Of a DNA stretch of 64,000 nt, positions 10,037 through 20,879 are shown one piece after another. The stretch's first letter is position 1. Every line of letters begins with the position of its first letter. Made by a program: the position numbers and the translations under genes. The notes beneath the pieces are model-generated. The model was given only the letters and a program-made list of their open reading frames with translations. It was not told the DNA's origin and searched no databases. This stretch comes from Brachypterus glaber (taxonomy: Eukaryota; Arthropoda; Insecta; Coleoptera; Kateretidae). The stretch lies in the NCBI GenBank assembly GCA_958510825.1, contig OY294048.1, positions 29,105,026 through 29,169,025 of the forward strand. The letters are read 5' to 3'.

Positions 10037-10768
10037 CCGGGTGAGTTTCACTACATGGACACCCCCTAAAATGGAATTGTTTTCAATCCGATCAACACAA
10101 GTTTTTTATAGTTTATAATTCTTAACAAGGGCTACAAAATGGCTTTGAAATTTATTTTTGCACTTCCTGTTTCGCCGGAAACTAAACCAATTTTATTTTT
10201 TTTTAATGACAACCCCTATATATTTTTGCATTTTTTATTTCAGAAAACGATTTTACATTTAAAAAAAACTACTTATTTTTTTGCTTTGAAGATCTAAAAC
10301 GCAGTATTTTTCAAAAACACCAACGTTTCGCCCCTTAGTGTAGGTTTCTTCTAATAAAATCATATAATTAATTTTAAAAAGTTACGAAGAAAAAACCGTT
10401 TTATTTAAAAAATTAAAGTACAAAACAATTACCAAATTTTGGTTTTTATATAAAATTTTTATTTTTTTCCACATTAACAAAATAAATTAGATTTTATTTA
10501 TAAAAATAAATCGTGAATATTATTATAAAAAAAATAAAAAAGTACTTAAAAAAGTTTTTTTTTTGTATGTAAATTTGTTTTTTGGATCCAAAAATGCAAA
10601 AATATACATTAAAAAAAATAATTTAAATCCCGACAAAAAAACAAAAAAAGTGCAAAAAAAATATTTTGTGTGTCATTTTGTAGCCATTGTTGAGAAATAT
10701 AAGCTATTCAAAATTGCTTTGAAAACAACCTAATTTTAGGGGGTGTCCATGGACTGAAACTCACCTGG
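10037..10768. mobile_element. 732-bp foldback element flanked by TATA
   Basis: The left end 'ccgggtgagtttcactacat' pairs with the right end 'ggactgaaactcacctgg'. The next block 'ggacaccccctaaaat' pairs with 'attttagggggtgtcc'. TATA occurs directly on each side (10033-10036, 10769-10772). Removing the insertion and one TATA gives 'cccctataccaatttt', the reading of the dispersed repeat family seen at 15.6 kb. The interior is A/T-run rich and non-coding. TSD could be 4 bp or just the TA inside it. Confidence 0.75.
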
Positions 10769-10789
10769 TATACCAATTTTGACGAAAAT

Positions 10790-11082
10790 ATTAGGGGCGT
10801 TTTTACTATAAGATTTAATTTCAGCAGCCTCAAACCCCCGTTATATCAATTTTTAAATTTTTGTAAAAAAATTGTATTTTTTCCCATTAGCCCCCTTAAC
10901 CCACCCCAATGTTTACCAAAACAAATCCTGAGTGAGAACTTTTGGTAACATACCTGTATGTCAAATTTCAAGTCTCTCTCTCTCAAAGCGTTCTTAATTT
11001 ATCGTGCTTACAAGATTTCCCGGACAGACCTAAATTTTTTTTTGCTGGAAATCGATTTTTATCGATATATGTAAGACGTCAT
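10790..11082 (+). repeat. dispersed repeat family, copy at 10.8 kb
   Basis: The order 'caatttttaaatttttgta', 'accccaatgtttacca', 'gagaacttttggta', 'catacctgtatg' and 'gatttcccggacag' recurs at 15.70-15.88 kb and 46.5-46.68 kb. A tail 'gaaat(t/c)gattt(t/a)tatcgat' follows. Non-coding. A Harbinger-like MITE is inserted at its 3' side. Confidence 0.7.
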
Positions 11083-11084
11083 AA

Positions 11085-11222
11085 GGGAACGTTCAAGTAT
11101 TACGTAACGCAAATTTTGATCATTTTGGACCCCCCCCCCTGTAACGCTATTTTCCTATACCATTAACATGGGAGTAACACTCCAAAATGACCGTTACCCT
11201 TACGTAATACTTGAACGTTCCC
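11085..11222. mobile_element. PIF/Harbinger-like MITE, copy B
   Basis: The 138-bp body starts 'gggaacgttcaagtattacg' and ends 'cgtaatacttgaacgttccc'. TAA lies on both sides (11082-11084, 11223-11225). In the related repeat at 15.95 kb the same spot reads 'gtcataaaa' without insertion, which agrees with a TAA duplication. The C run (about 11129-11138) is on the left side here, opposite to copy A. Confidence 0.8.
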
Positions 11223-11318
11223 TAAAGCGCCAAAACAGGCAACAATTTTTTTTTGTTAATTTTTGCACGAATACTCCTGCAAAATTTTCTTGGTTAAAAA
11301 TACTCCTGCATAACTACC

Positions 11319-11477
11319 TAAGGGCATATCCACAGCCTCACATAATACGCATAGTACATAAGAATGCGATGCCGTGATTGGCTTGATGTGCCGTCATGTA
11401 TCTTGTAAGCCAATCACGGTATCGCATTCTTATGTACTATGCGTGTTAGTGTTATGCGAGGCTGTGGACATGCCTTA
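11319..11477. repeat. 159-bp hairpin element
   Basis: The arm 'taagggcatatccacagcct' through 'gcatagtacataagaatgcg' to 'ccgtgattggctt' pairs with 'aagccaatcacgg' through 'cgcattcttatgtactatgc' to 'aggctgtggacatgcctta'. The loop is about 22 bases. It is GC-richer than its surroundings and looks like a MITE. No target duplication identified. Confidence 0.75.
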
Positions 11478-11727
11478 AGTTATTTACTCATGTTTCCTGA
11501 CAATATAGAAATACCAGCTTTATTGTTAATATGAAAAACTTTCTTGATTTGCCAAATTTTGTTTTATTTTAACTTATGCAGTTTTGCAAGTGGACTACTT
11601 ATTTTTCAAAAGCAAAAAAATATTCCTATATCGCACCATATAGGCCAGGCACCGAACACATAAAAGGGGGCTTTCGCTACAAAAGGTCAAGAAGAGTTAT
11701 AATTTGGTAGATTTGTACAATTTAGTG

Positions 11728-12628
11728 TTCTCATTATTATTCCGAGTTTTCGACTGAGCGACCGCCGCTCGCGCCGCCATATTGGAAAAATGGTAGCGAA
11801 AACCAGTTTTTTGAGATCTTCTCTCCAGCACCACCTAGGTTAAAAATAGCTATTACAAAAATGAAAGAGCATTACAGAACAACCAAATTTCCTGCATTTT
11901 TGTAGGAAACATTTTTCAATCAGATAAATAGTTCACGAGTTACAGCGGAGTCTAGATCAGAAAATTTCTACAATTCGCGAAATCGTTACATACAGGGTGA
12001 TCAATAACTATGCCAAAATTTAAGAGGTAGTTTTACATAAAAAAATATAAAAAAGTTCCTATAAAGATGGTCCGGAAATGAGCCCTAAGGGAGATACCAC
12101 CCTTTAAAACTGTACTAAAAATAAGGTTTTTATTTAATAACTTTAAAAGCTGGAGCGACGAGGTTTTGCGTTTATACTAGTATTAATAAGGACAATTAGT
12201 TTATGTTAATTTACTTTTTTGAATTTATCCAGAGGCGTGTCCAGACGGACAAAATATGTGAGGCTTAACACATATTTTGAGCCTCATTTCCATACCAACC
12301 TTTATAGGAACTTTTTTTCATATTTTTGGATGTAAAATCTGCTCCAAATTTTGGCATACCAGTTACTGATCACCCAGTATTATCTTGAAATTTCAGTAAT
12401 TATATTGTAAAAATTTGCTGAGCTTTACTCGGCTGTAACTCGTGAACTATTTATCTTATTGAAAAATGTTTTTACAAAAGTAGCTCTATAATTTTTGTAA
12501 TAGCTATATTTAACCTAGGTGGAGCTGGACAGAAGACATTCTCGAAAAACTGGTTTTCGGTACCATTTTTCAATATGCGGCGCGAGAGGCGGTCGCTCAA
12601 GGTCAAAAACTCAGAATATTTATGAGAA
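11728..12628. repeat. 0.9-kb foldback element
   Basis: The left arm begins 'ttctcattattattccgag', continues 'gagcgaccgcc' and 'accacctaggtt', and includes the 'acagggtgatca' segment. The right arm carries the reverse complements in mirror order and ends 'atttatgagaa'. Arms are roughly 350 bp with moderate divergence. The centre (about 12080-12280) holds the repeat also found at 4.6 kb. Non-coding. Confidence 0.75.
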
Positions 12629-13078
12629 TAAAAATACACTGCCTAGTAAAAGAGCTTTCTCATTTTCCACCTTTACCTTTATTTTACTATTTATAAAGAA
12701 ATATGACCTTTAGGTCATTTTTGGTCTTGAACTAACTGTTTCTTTTTTTCACCAGATACAGTTATTATAATGATTTCATAAAAAATAAAAATTTCTTTTA
12801 TAACATAACCTCAAAATATATGTTAACTGATTAATCTGTATTCATCCACTAAAATAAATTAAAAACACAAAATTTCAATTGTAAACTCAATTTCAATATT
12901 TATAATGTTCATAGAACGGTTCAGAAGTATTACTATTTTTATAACAGACACATTTTAACAGAAATTAATCACCAAGCTATAGCTTTTTTAATTTGAAAAT
13001 GAAACCGCACGCAAAAGACACGATTTAATTGTTTTTTAGCGATTTGATTGGATAGAAATTTGTCATGGAAAACTAGAT
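12627..13078. repeat. duplicated block, copy 1 (uninterrupted)
   Basis: The 452-bp block starts 'aataaaaatacactgcctag' and ends 'catggaaaactagat'. It matches 14066-15325 over its whole length, with small differences, except that copy 2 carries an 813-bp insertion. At the insertion point this copy reads 'cctttaccttta' then 'ttttactattt' (TA at 12680-12681), giving an empty site. Its first bases ('gtaaaagagctttctcattt') resemble the terminal repeat of the hairpin at 40715. Confidence 0.8.
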
Positions 13079-14065
13079 AAGTAATAAGACACTAAAAAGA
13101 AATACTTTTTGCAATTTAAAATTAAGTATATTTTAATACTTTATTATAACTAGTAACAATCGAATAAAAAATATTGTATAATACACCCACTGCCTGTACT
13201 AATATATAATAATAATAATAATAATATTTATTGCATAGAAAGGACTTACATAATATATACATGGTAATCATTTGCAAATAAATATGCTAAAAACACAGAA
13301 ATGTAATAAAACATTTGAGCGTGCCTTTAAAATATTTTCTAAAACTAAAAATCAATATTTTCAAAATTTATAAGAATACGAGGTAAGTATATAATATATA
13401 ATTAATAAATATATAATTGATAAATATATAATTGACAAAAACACGTTACAACATAAATATACAAACAACTAAGTAAATAACTATATAAATACATAAATAC
13501 TTAAATAAATAATATAGATATCTAAATCTAGTTTGAAAAATTTCAAATAAATATTAGTAACAATGGCTGCCATTCAAATTTAAGTAAAAAGCATAGTATA
13601 TTTTTTCTTATTCTATGTAACGTGCTTCTTATTTTATTACTTAATATACTATTAAACAATACGTTTTATAATAAAAATAATTAACACGTTAAACTTATAA
13701 TTGGCAAATAATTATGGCAATTTGGTGTTTGCTCATTTTTCCTATTTTTACGACATTTTTATTTTGTTTGGACGTTTAGTAAAATGCATTAAAGTTCAAC
13801 GCGATAAAGCGTGGCGTTTGTTGACGGTTATAATATTTGCATTTTGAATAATTCACATGCAACACAACAATGTTCCTAATACTAACGTAATAAAAATATC
13901 CAAATGCAAATTTTTTATATCGCTATAATCAAGTTTAGTTTTACTGCAATATGTCAAAAATAGTTGCTTGTAATTTATATGTTTAAAAGTAGGAAATTCA
14001 CAAACTTTATAAAGGAAATGTATGCATTGCATATATCTGTTACATTGTAAAGACTTATCAAATTA
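13079..14065. other. AT-rich DNA with an (AAT)n microsatellite
   Basis: A run of 'aat' repeats lies at about 13206-13226, followed by 'atttattgc', a pattern often left at the 3' end of a non-LTR element; no coding remnant confirms that. 'aaatatataattgataaata' is repeated in the stretch about 13395-13436. No gene recognised. Confidence 0.4.
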
Positions 14066-15325
14066 AATAAAAATACACTGCCTAGTAAAAGAGCTTTCTC
14101 ATTTTCCACCTTTACCTTTACACTCTAAATTTGTCCGTCAATCTTTCAGTAGTATTAACTGTAATAATTAAAGAAAATTCACCATGTCAGAACGTGAATT
14201 TTGCAATATTTATTAAAATTAACCTCAATATTACTCGGTTTAGTAAAATCTCAGCTCTTTTCCTGTCGAACTCTAAATTTTTCCGTCAAGCTTTCAGAAG
14301 TATTAACTGTAATAATTAAAGCAAATTCACCATGTCAGAATGTGAATTTACAATATTTATTAAATTAACCTCAATATTACTCGTTTTAGTAAAATCTCAT
14401 CTCTTTTCCTGTCGGTACAATAATTTTGCATTAAAATTCATGTATGTGGTCCAAAAACCCGGCACTTTTACAATATTGGTTGAAAATTACCATAATTATA
14501 GCTTAAATTCTACAAAAGATAGCAGTAAAATTACCAAAATAAAAATTCACATTTTTACAGATAACAGTGAATTTACAGTATTGATTTAAATTTACCACTT
14601 CCTTTACTGGTAACATATGACCTACTTTATTTGCCGTGAAATTACCATATTTTAATTTACAGTGTAGTACAATAATTTTGCATTAAAATTCATGCCTGTG
14701 GTCTAAAAAACCGGCACTTTTACAGACAGTCCCAAAAATTACAAGAGCCCGTAATACTGCTTGAAATACTCATTAAATTCGCTGCTTAAATTACTGTGAA
14801 ATCACAGGTAAATATTCACATTTTTACAGATAACAGTGAAATTACAGTACTGATTTAAATTTACCACTTTATTTTCTAGTAACAAATGACCTACTTTATT
14901 TGCTTTGAAATAACCATATTTTCATTTACAGTGTACTGTAATATTTATAAATAAATATGACCCTTAGGTCACTTTTGGTCTTGAATTAACTGTTCTTTTT
15001 GACCAGATACAGTTAATATAATCATTTCATACAAAATAAAAATTTCTTCTATAATATAACCTCAAAATATAACTGATTAATATGTATTCATCCACTAAAA
15101 TAAATTAAAAACACAAAATTTCAATTGTAAAATCAATTTCAATATTTATAATATTCGTAGAACGGTTCAAAAGTATTAATATTTTCATAACAGACACATT
15201 TTAACAGAAATTAATCACCAAGCTATAGCTTTTTTAATTTAAAAATGAAACCGCAAGCAAAAGAAACGATTCAATTGTTTTTTTAGCGATTTGATTGGAT
15301 AGGAATTTGTCATGGAAAACTAGAT
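14066..15325. repeat. duplicated block, copy 2 (split by insertion)
   Basis: The parts 14066-14120 and 14934-15325 together equal copy 1 at 12627-13078. The landmarks 'cactgcctagtaaaagagc', 'tttggtcttgaa(c/t)taactgtt' and 'caccaagctatagctttttt' keep the same order. The split point is a TA. Confidence 0.8.
14121..14933. mobile_element. 813-bp TA-flanked non-autonomous element with doubled modules
   Basis: The left end 'cactctaaatt' pairs with the right end 'atttacagtg' (short, imperfect inverted repeat), and TA flanks both sides (14119-14120, 14934-14935). Copy 1 of the host block proves the empty site. Internally the sequence is two tandem duplications in a row. Module A, with 'agtattaactgtaataatta', occurs at about 14122-14272 and 14273-14415. 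Module B, with 'ttgcattaaaattcatg' and 'cggcacttttaca', occurs at about 14416-14667 and 14668-14933. Each B copy ends in 'atttacagtgta'. The short open frames within are not coding in appearance. TA target and ends suggest a Tc1-mariner-type MITE. Confidence 0.75.
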
Positions 15326-16130
15326 TCACTTTTAGCAACCTTAAAAATATACCAATTTTCACAAAAACTACCCCGCGCCCCTTTGGGGGTGGAGTTAGAA
15401 TTTTTTATATTCAGATTCACTTTCAGCAACCTCAAAAACCCCAATACATCAATTTTTACGAAAACTACCTTCCACCCCTCAGGGGTTGGATTTATAATTT
15501 TTTTATTATCAGATTTACTTTCAACAACCTAAAAAACCCCAATATACCAGTTTTCACAAAAACTACCCCCCACCCCTAATGAAGTGAAACTAGAAAAAAA
15601 ATATTATCAGATTTATATTTTTCGACCCCAAAAACCCTTATATACCAATTTTGACTAAAATATTGAAAATATTTAGATTTAACTTCAGCAACCTTAAAAA
15701 CCCCAATATAGCAATTTTCAAATTTTTGTAAAAAAAATGTAATTTTACCCATTGCCGCACCCCAATGTTTACCAAAAACAATCCCGAGCGAGAACTTTTG
15801 GTAGCATACCTGTATGCCAAATTTCAAGTCTCTAGCTTAAAGCTTTCTTAAGTTATCGTGCTTACAAGATTTCCGGACAGAACGATCGATGGCCGGATCG
15901 ACCGATCGAGAATTTTTTTTTTGCTTGAAATTGATTTATATCGATATAAAAAGTCATAAAACTTAAAAATACGCAAAAAAAATTCAAATTTTTTGCATAC
16001 ATTGCTTTCCGAAATTTTGAAAATTTTCAAAATGGGAAAGCAACAAAAGACAAAACGGGCAATAGTTTTTTTTGTACCCCTGGGTACCAAAACATAATAT
16101 ATATGCTAAAAAACTAAAAAAAAATATTTG
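15323..16130 (+). repeat. dispersed repeat family, longest copy, with 90-100 bp tandem units
   Basis: Four tandem units start at about 15323, 15412, 15511 and 15610. Each opens 'agatt(c/t)ac' or similar, continues 'caacct(c/t)aaaaacccc' and 'aaaactacc', and ends 'ttattatc'. The rest (15700-16090) carries 'accccaatgtttacca', 'catacctgtatg', 'ttgatttatatcgatataaa' and 'atgggaaagcaa'. The same order recurs at 46.3-46.8 kb and in part at 10.8 kb and (complement) 38.87-39.0 kb. Non-coding; the open frames here are accidental. Confidence 0.7.
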
Positions 16131-16645
16131 ATATACCCAGGGGCAAAACTGTCTGCTTTTTCAACATAAGTCGGCAAATAGGGGAATCGTCAATTTTTTT
16201 TTTAGTTATCAATTTTGTTTTGTGGGAGAGAAATTTCCAAGATTGAGGACCTTTTTTAAGTATACAAGTTTCTCTAAACGGATTTTTTTTTTAAATAAAC
16301 TTAAGACGATATTATCTCTCCAAAAATGTTTTTATTATTATTATATAAATAATAGCGACATGTTTCTGCCGTTTTAACGTAGGGCCATCTTCATTCTAGA
16401 ACATTCAAAAAAATTAGAATTTAAAAAATTGTCAGTGCTTAAAACATTTTTTTTTTGTTAGTCGGCCAATTTTACTTTTACAGACCCCGGGGTATATTTT
16501 GACACACGGGTCTGTGGCTAAGGGAAAAATGTTTAATGTGTGTGCAAGTGGGAGGCCCGTTGCAGGCAGGCACGCCTTATAACGCTTTTGACGAAAAGAA
16601 GAGAGCGCGAATAATCCCTCCCCCCTTCGTCGGAGACTTTGTTTC
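16131..16645. other. AT-rich then GC-richer DNA, no recognised gene
   Basis: 'gtcggcaaa' near 16171 and 'gtcggccaattttac' near 16461 are also keywords of the 185-bp tandem repeat at 40.9-41.4 kb. 16480-16640 is less AT-rich but shows no recognisable product. Confidence 0.4.
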
Positions 16646-17252
16646 ATGCGGAGAAGTATAACAACCTTGGAACGCCCAACAGTGAGAATTTTTAAGGTTT
16701 TTTATTTCAAAATTCGAGAAAAAGGTCAATTTTGAATCGATGTTCCTAATTTCTTTTTAAAGAACTTTTTAGAGTTGTACTTTCATAACCTACTGCTACA
16801 AATTTGATTTTAGCCATAAAAATTGAGTGCTGAGAGGTTAAGTTGTCAGATTACAATTTTTTCATTTCATTTCCTTTTTTTAATCGTATTTGGTTTCAAC
16901 GACCTTAAAAATATTTAATCACTAATTTTCGGAAAACAATATTGAAAATTTTAAAATTTTGACGCCATGTTGGATGCACCATTTTAAATTTAAATTTTTT
17001 AGCAACCTTAAAAACCCTATTCTTCTCTGAAATGAATGAAAAAATTGTAATCTGACAACTTCTCAGCAGTCAATTGTTATTCCTCAAATCAAATTTGTAG
17101 CAGTAGGTTACAAAAGTACAAGCCTTAAAAAGTTCTTAAAAAACAAAAATTAGGAAGATCGCTTCAAAATTGACCGTCTTCTGGAATTTTGAAATAAAAA
17201 AAACCTTGAAAATGCCCACTGTGCGACCCTGGAAATGCTTCTCTATATGCAG
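16646..17252. repeat. 0.6-kb foldback element
   Basis: The left arm (about 16646-16887) contains 'ctactgctacaaatttgatt' and 'gtcagattacaattttttca'. The right arm (about 17025-17252) contains 'tgaaaaaattgtaatctgac' and 'caaatttgtagcagtaggtt', their reverse complements. Arms are about 230 bp with around 15-20 percent differences by eye. Non-coding. Confidence 0.75.
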
Positions 17253-17974
17253 AATATTTAAATAGATTTGTAAGACTTTAAAATTTTCTTTTTTATTCTA
17301 TAAGTGCTTCCATATTTTTACATTAAAGCGCCCCTTAAAAAGGTAGTTTAGAACATCAAGATAATTGTTTAAGATATTTTTAAAGTTGGCAGAAAAGTTT
17401 AAATGAGACTGAAATAAGGTGCTTAAAGTGTACTAAAGTATTAGGGTGGGAAAAAAATATCCTGATAAAATTTATGAATATTATACATTTTAATATTTAA
17501 ATGGCTGCGAATTTTTAATAAATAGCCATTGCATAATCATTCTCACTGCATTTTCTCCACAGATAAAAATATAGTAATTTTTTTTTACTGAAAATAACAC
17601 TACAGACTTGATTAATTACTACACCATTTTTAATATTACAACCAAAAAGCCCACAGCGTGAGCTGCGCTATCTAGCGAAGAAGTTAGCTAGCTGCTAGAC
17701 AGAATGACTGCTACCAGTAAAATTCAAAATTTACACGATCTGTTACAATAAAGCGTCATAAAAGTTTTTCAGACATAAATTCAATGTCCATCTGTTGTTT
17801 TTTTAAAAGTAATATTAGAGACAACTTATTTTATCTCTGTAAGTGTTGTCCTAGTCAAAGTTAAACAGATAATTGAGTGAGTTACCTACATAAGTGTATT
17901 TTTCTTAAAAAGTCTTATTGTAGACTTTCGAGTTGGAGCGACCTCGGAGAGAAAAAACTATTGCTATGCCGAAA
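17253..17974. other. AT-rich DNA, nothing recognised
   Basis: No supported gene or repeat structure. Confidence 0.4.
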
Positions 17975-18108
17975 AATAGTAGATTACAGGTCGACTAGGA
18001 AAGTAGTACTTTTCCGAGACCTTTGTTAATGGGCGAGGCATGAAGTACCGAGACCATTTATAGGTCGAGGAAAAGTACCATTTTCTGGGAGACCTGTATA
18101 CTATTTTA
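17975..18108. repeat. hairpin with GC-rich loop
   Basis: The arm 'aaatagtagattacaggtc' through 'ggaaagtagtacttttcc' pairs with 'ggaaaagtaccattttctgg' and 'gacctgtatactatttt'. The loop region holds 'gggcgaggcatgaagtacc'. A short related piece, 'gacctgtaataat' with 'attacaggtc', lies at about 18481-18535. Confidence 0.6.
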
Positions 18109-19065
18109 TTCGCAACTGTTTTTTTTTAAACAAAGTACTAATTTTTTTGAAACCTAAATGTTTGAATCCAAATTAAGAAAATAATACTATAATACTTAGT
18201 TTTTTAGTTCTTTTCATATTTACCACAAATATTTTTTCCTGCATTTCACAAGAAAAGACAATGATATAAAACTGAAGTTCCACATAAGCGTAACCCAAAT
18301 AAACAACCACAAAAAACATTTGTTAATAGCTCACAATGCATTTTTTATAATATTTAAGTTTTTAAACGAAGTGTTATATTGGTGTTTATCATGACAACAC
18401 CAGTTCAGCCATCTTGATTTAAGCATTAATAATGATATTTTAATCGGTTGCGGTAGCGGAAATTAATAATTTAAATTGCAGACCTGTAATAATTAGTTTA
18501 CTGGTCTCTATTTTTCATTACAGGTCAGGTCAAGGCGTGGAAAACAGTGGAACAAGAAATCACGTAATTCCAAAACTTTATTAATACATGTAATGTATGT
18601 ATTATCTACATATACAGTTGCCAATAATAGTTATTTACATTATGTTATTTGAATGATTAAACATAAATGCACGGACATACGGATAGACAGACAGACAGAC
18701 AGACAAACGGACATTTTCAAAGTTTCTTATTTTTTTCATGAAATATATTTGTATACAAGAATTTTTTGTCTAGGACGATTTTTGGCGATTTTGACAAATT
18801 CGAAACGACCGAATAATACTATTTTAGCGCTACGCGCTGTGAGTAGTATAACAACTAACAACAAAATAATCAATATTTTTAAATTTCTCTGTAAACTCTA
18901 AAAACATTTCCAGCAATTATTGTAGGCGATTTATTGCCAGCAATTGTTACAGTAAATGCAAAGCCTAACTGTATTTTTAAATAGCGATTGTAAAAATACC
19001 TTGATTTTTAAAGTAAATTTAAAGAGTTTGACTGTATTACCATCGTGTTTTTACAGCTTTTTTTA
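18109..19065. other. AT-rich DNA with a (GACA)n microsatellite
   Basis: 'gatagacagacagacagac' and neighbouring units run from about 18682 to 18710. The rest is AT-rich without recognisable coding. Confidence 0.45.
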
Positions 19066-19070
19066 CAGTT

Positions 19071-19273
19071 TGTTCTTGCCACGTCTTCTGGTTTGGTTGT
19101 TTGCCTAGTCTTTTGGTTATTTTATCAATAAAAGTAGATTTTAACTTTATATTGACTTTTATTCGTCAAGTGTCAACAATTATATCTGACATATCCCTTT
19201 ACAACAATACTAACACTATTTTTACTTTATATACAGGGTATAAACTAAATTATTGCCTTAAAGCGCAGCAACA
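19071..19273 (-). repeat. 3' LTR of BEL/Pao element
   Basis: 203 bp, starting 'tgttcttgccacg' and ending 'aagcgcagcaaca' on the plus strand. It differs from the other LTR at three positions. On the minus strand it carries a TATA-like TATATAAAG (complement of 19225-19233) and, downstream, AATAAA (complement of 19158-19163), the likely promoter and poly(A) signals. Confidence 0.93.
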
Positions 19274-19282
19274 CTCCCTCCC
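19274..19282 (-). other. polypurine tract
   Basis: The minus strand reads GGGAGGGAG immediately before the 3' LTR. A purine run in exactly this position primes plus-strand DNA synthesis in LTR retrotransposons. Confidence 0.85.
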
Positions 19283-19310
19283 AGTATTGAAATAACTTTC
19301 ATTACTCATA

Positions 19311-20879
19311 TTAAGTTTCTGCGGGTGCGTTGTCAACATCTAGAATACATAACTTCGAAACTGGTCTCTTGTATGTTCCCATTATTGTTTTAACATCAAC
19401 TACTCTAATGTTTCCATCCGTACCAGGATAAACTTTTATAACACGTCCTTTTAACCAAGTATTTCGACAGAAATCTGAATCAATAATGATAACTACGTCT
19501 CCAATTTTGATATTTTTATGTATATTCTTAAACCATTTTGTACGTTTGCTTAAAACTGGTAAAAACTCCTTGATCCATCTTTTCCAAAAGTGATCTGCCA
19601 ATATTTGAGATATTTTCCATTGTTTCCTAGATGTTAAATCAGACTCAGTGAAATAACCAGGTGCTTGAACTCCATTAGAAGAACCCAATAGGAAATGATT
19701 TGGAGACAATGCCTCACTATCGGCATGATCTAATGATACATGTACTAATGGCCGACTATTTACCATATGTTCAGCTTCAATAAATAAAATCTGCAATACT
19801 TCGTCTCTAGGCGCCCTTTCATTAAGTATTGCTTTTAGTGCTATTTTTACTGATCTTACTAATCTCTCCCAAGTACCACCCATATGAGGAGCAGAGGGAG
19901 GATTAGAATGCCATTCTATATTTTTAGTCGTCAAAGCGGTAGTAATCTTATCCTGATCAAAATCCTTTAATGCTTCTCTCAATTCTTTTTCTGCACTCCG
20001 TAGATTTGTTCCGTTATCTGAGTAAAGTTTGAGTGGATATCCTCTACGTCCAATCATTCGTCTGATAGCCATAACTGCCGAATCTGTATTAAGTGTATGT
20101 GCTATCTCTAAATGAACCGCTCTAGTACTCATACACGTGAAAAGAACTCCGTACCTTTTTTCTTTTCTTCTTAAAACCGTTACATACATAGGTCCAAAAT
20201 AATCCATTGCCACAAAGGAAAACGGCCTTACATATGAATGTAATCTTGTGGTTGGTAAAGGAGCCATCTCAGGAACTTCAGGTATAACTCTACGATTTTT
20301 ACACAATTGACATCGATTCCATGCACTTCTTACAGCAGTTCTAATATTTAGGATCCAATATTTTTGACGAAGTTCATTCACTACTAACTCCTGTCCATGG
20401 TGTCCGGCTTTAAAATGATAATACATGATCAGTAATTTTGTAAAATAGTGTTTTGGGTCAATAATTATAGGAAATTTCGTGTCTTCATCCAAATCAGTAG
20501 AATAAATGAGTCTAGTTTTTACTTTTAAAATTTCATTTTTGTCTAAAATCGGCGATAATTTAAAAAGTCTGCTTGATCGGTCTACTGCCACATTGTTTTT
20601 CAAATTTCTAATTTCTTCTACAAAACTTTCAGTTTGAACATGTTTTATCCAAATTAACTTAGCATTTTCAATTTCCTCTGGTAAAAGTTCTCCATTGTTT
20701 TCAGAAATATTTTTAGTTTTATCTATAAATCTTAATATCCAAGCAGTCGCAAGAACGAGTCTCAACCACGATGAAAATCTTTGTATATCTGGGATAGATT
20801 CTTTAAGATTTATTGTATTTGTTGTAACGATTCCAACAAAATTCTTTTTTATTTCTGATAAATCAAGTTGTTCAGGTTT
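19311..20879 (-). CDS. pol: BEL/Pao integrase region of pol (third frame segment)
   Basis: The open frame follows a TAA at 20882 and runs to a stop at 19311. It has no start of its own: the methionine-like first codon at 20765 is TTG, and conserved sequence (ESIPDIQRFSSWLRL) lies upstream of it, so this is the continuation of pol after a frame break. Counting from 20765: zinc-binding HHCC region (H117, H122/H123, C152, C155), catalytic core with D188 (MDYFGP), D250 (YSDNGTN) and E300 (GGTWERL), then the C-terminal BEL-type domain with GDVVIIIDSD and W-x-K/G-R-V-I-K-VYPG. All three acidic residues are present. The enzyme would insert element cDNA into the genome. The break lies in a run of five A on the coding strand (20877-20881), compatible with one-base slippage or a sequencing error. 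Confidence 0.92.
   Translation of the reverse strand, partial: KPEQLDLSEIKKNFVGIVTTNTINLKESIPDIQRFSSWLRLVLATAWILRFIDKTKNISENNGELLPEEIENAKLIWIKHVQTESFVEEIRNLKNNVAVDRSSRLFKLSPILDKNEILKVKTRLIYSTDLDEDTKFPIIIDPKHYFTKLLIMYYHFKAGHHGQELVVNELRQKYWILNIRTAVRSAWNRCQLCKNRRVIPEVPEMAPLPTTRLHSYVRPFSFVAMDYFGPMYVTVLRRKEKRYGVLFTCMSTRAVHLEIAHTLNTDSAVMAIRRMIGRRGYPLKLYSDNGTNLRSAEKELREALKDFDQDKITTALTTKNIEWHSNPPSAPHMGGTWERLVRSVKIALKAILNERAPRDEVLQILFIEAEHMVNSRPLVHVSLDHADSEALSPNHFLLGSSNGVQAPGYFTESDLTSRKQWKISQILADHFWKRWIKEFLPVLSKRTKWFKNIHKNIKIGDVVIIIDSDFCRNTWLKGRVIKVYPGTDGNIRVVDVKTIMGTYKRPVSKLCILDVDNAPAET

Noticed and set aside
12519..12713. 64-codon frame with an arginine-rich start
   Set aside because: It crosses the boundary between the right arm of the foldback at 11728-12628 and the duplicated block, so it cannot be a conserved gene.
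19101..19295. 64-codon frame in the LTR (and its twin at 24728)
   Set aside because: It lies within the LTR on the opposite strand to the element's genes and is duplicated only because the LTR is.
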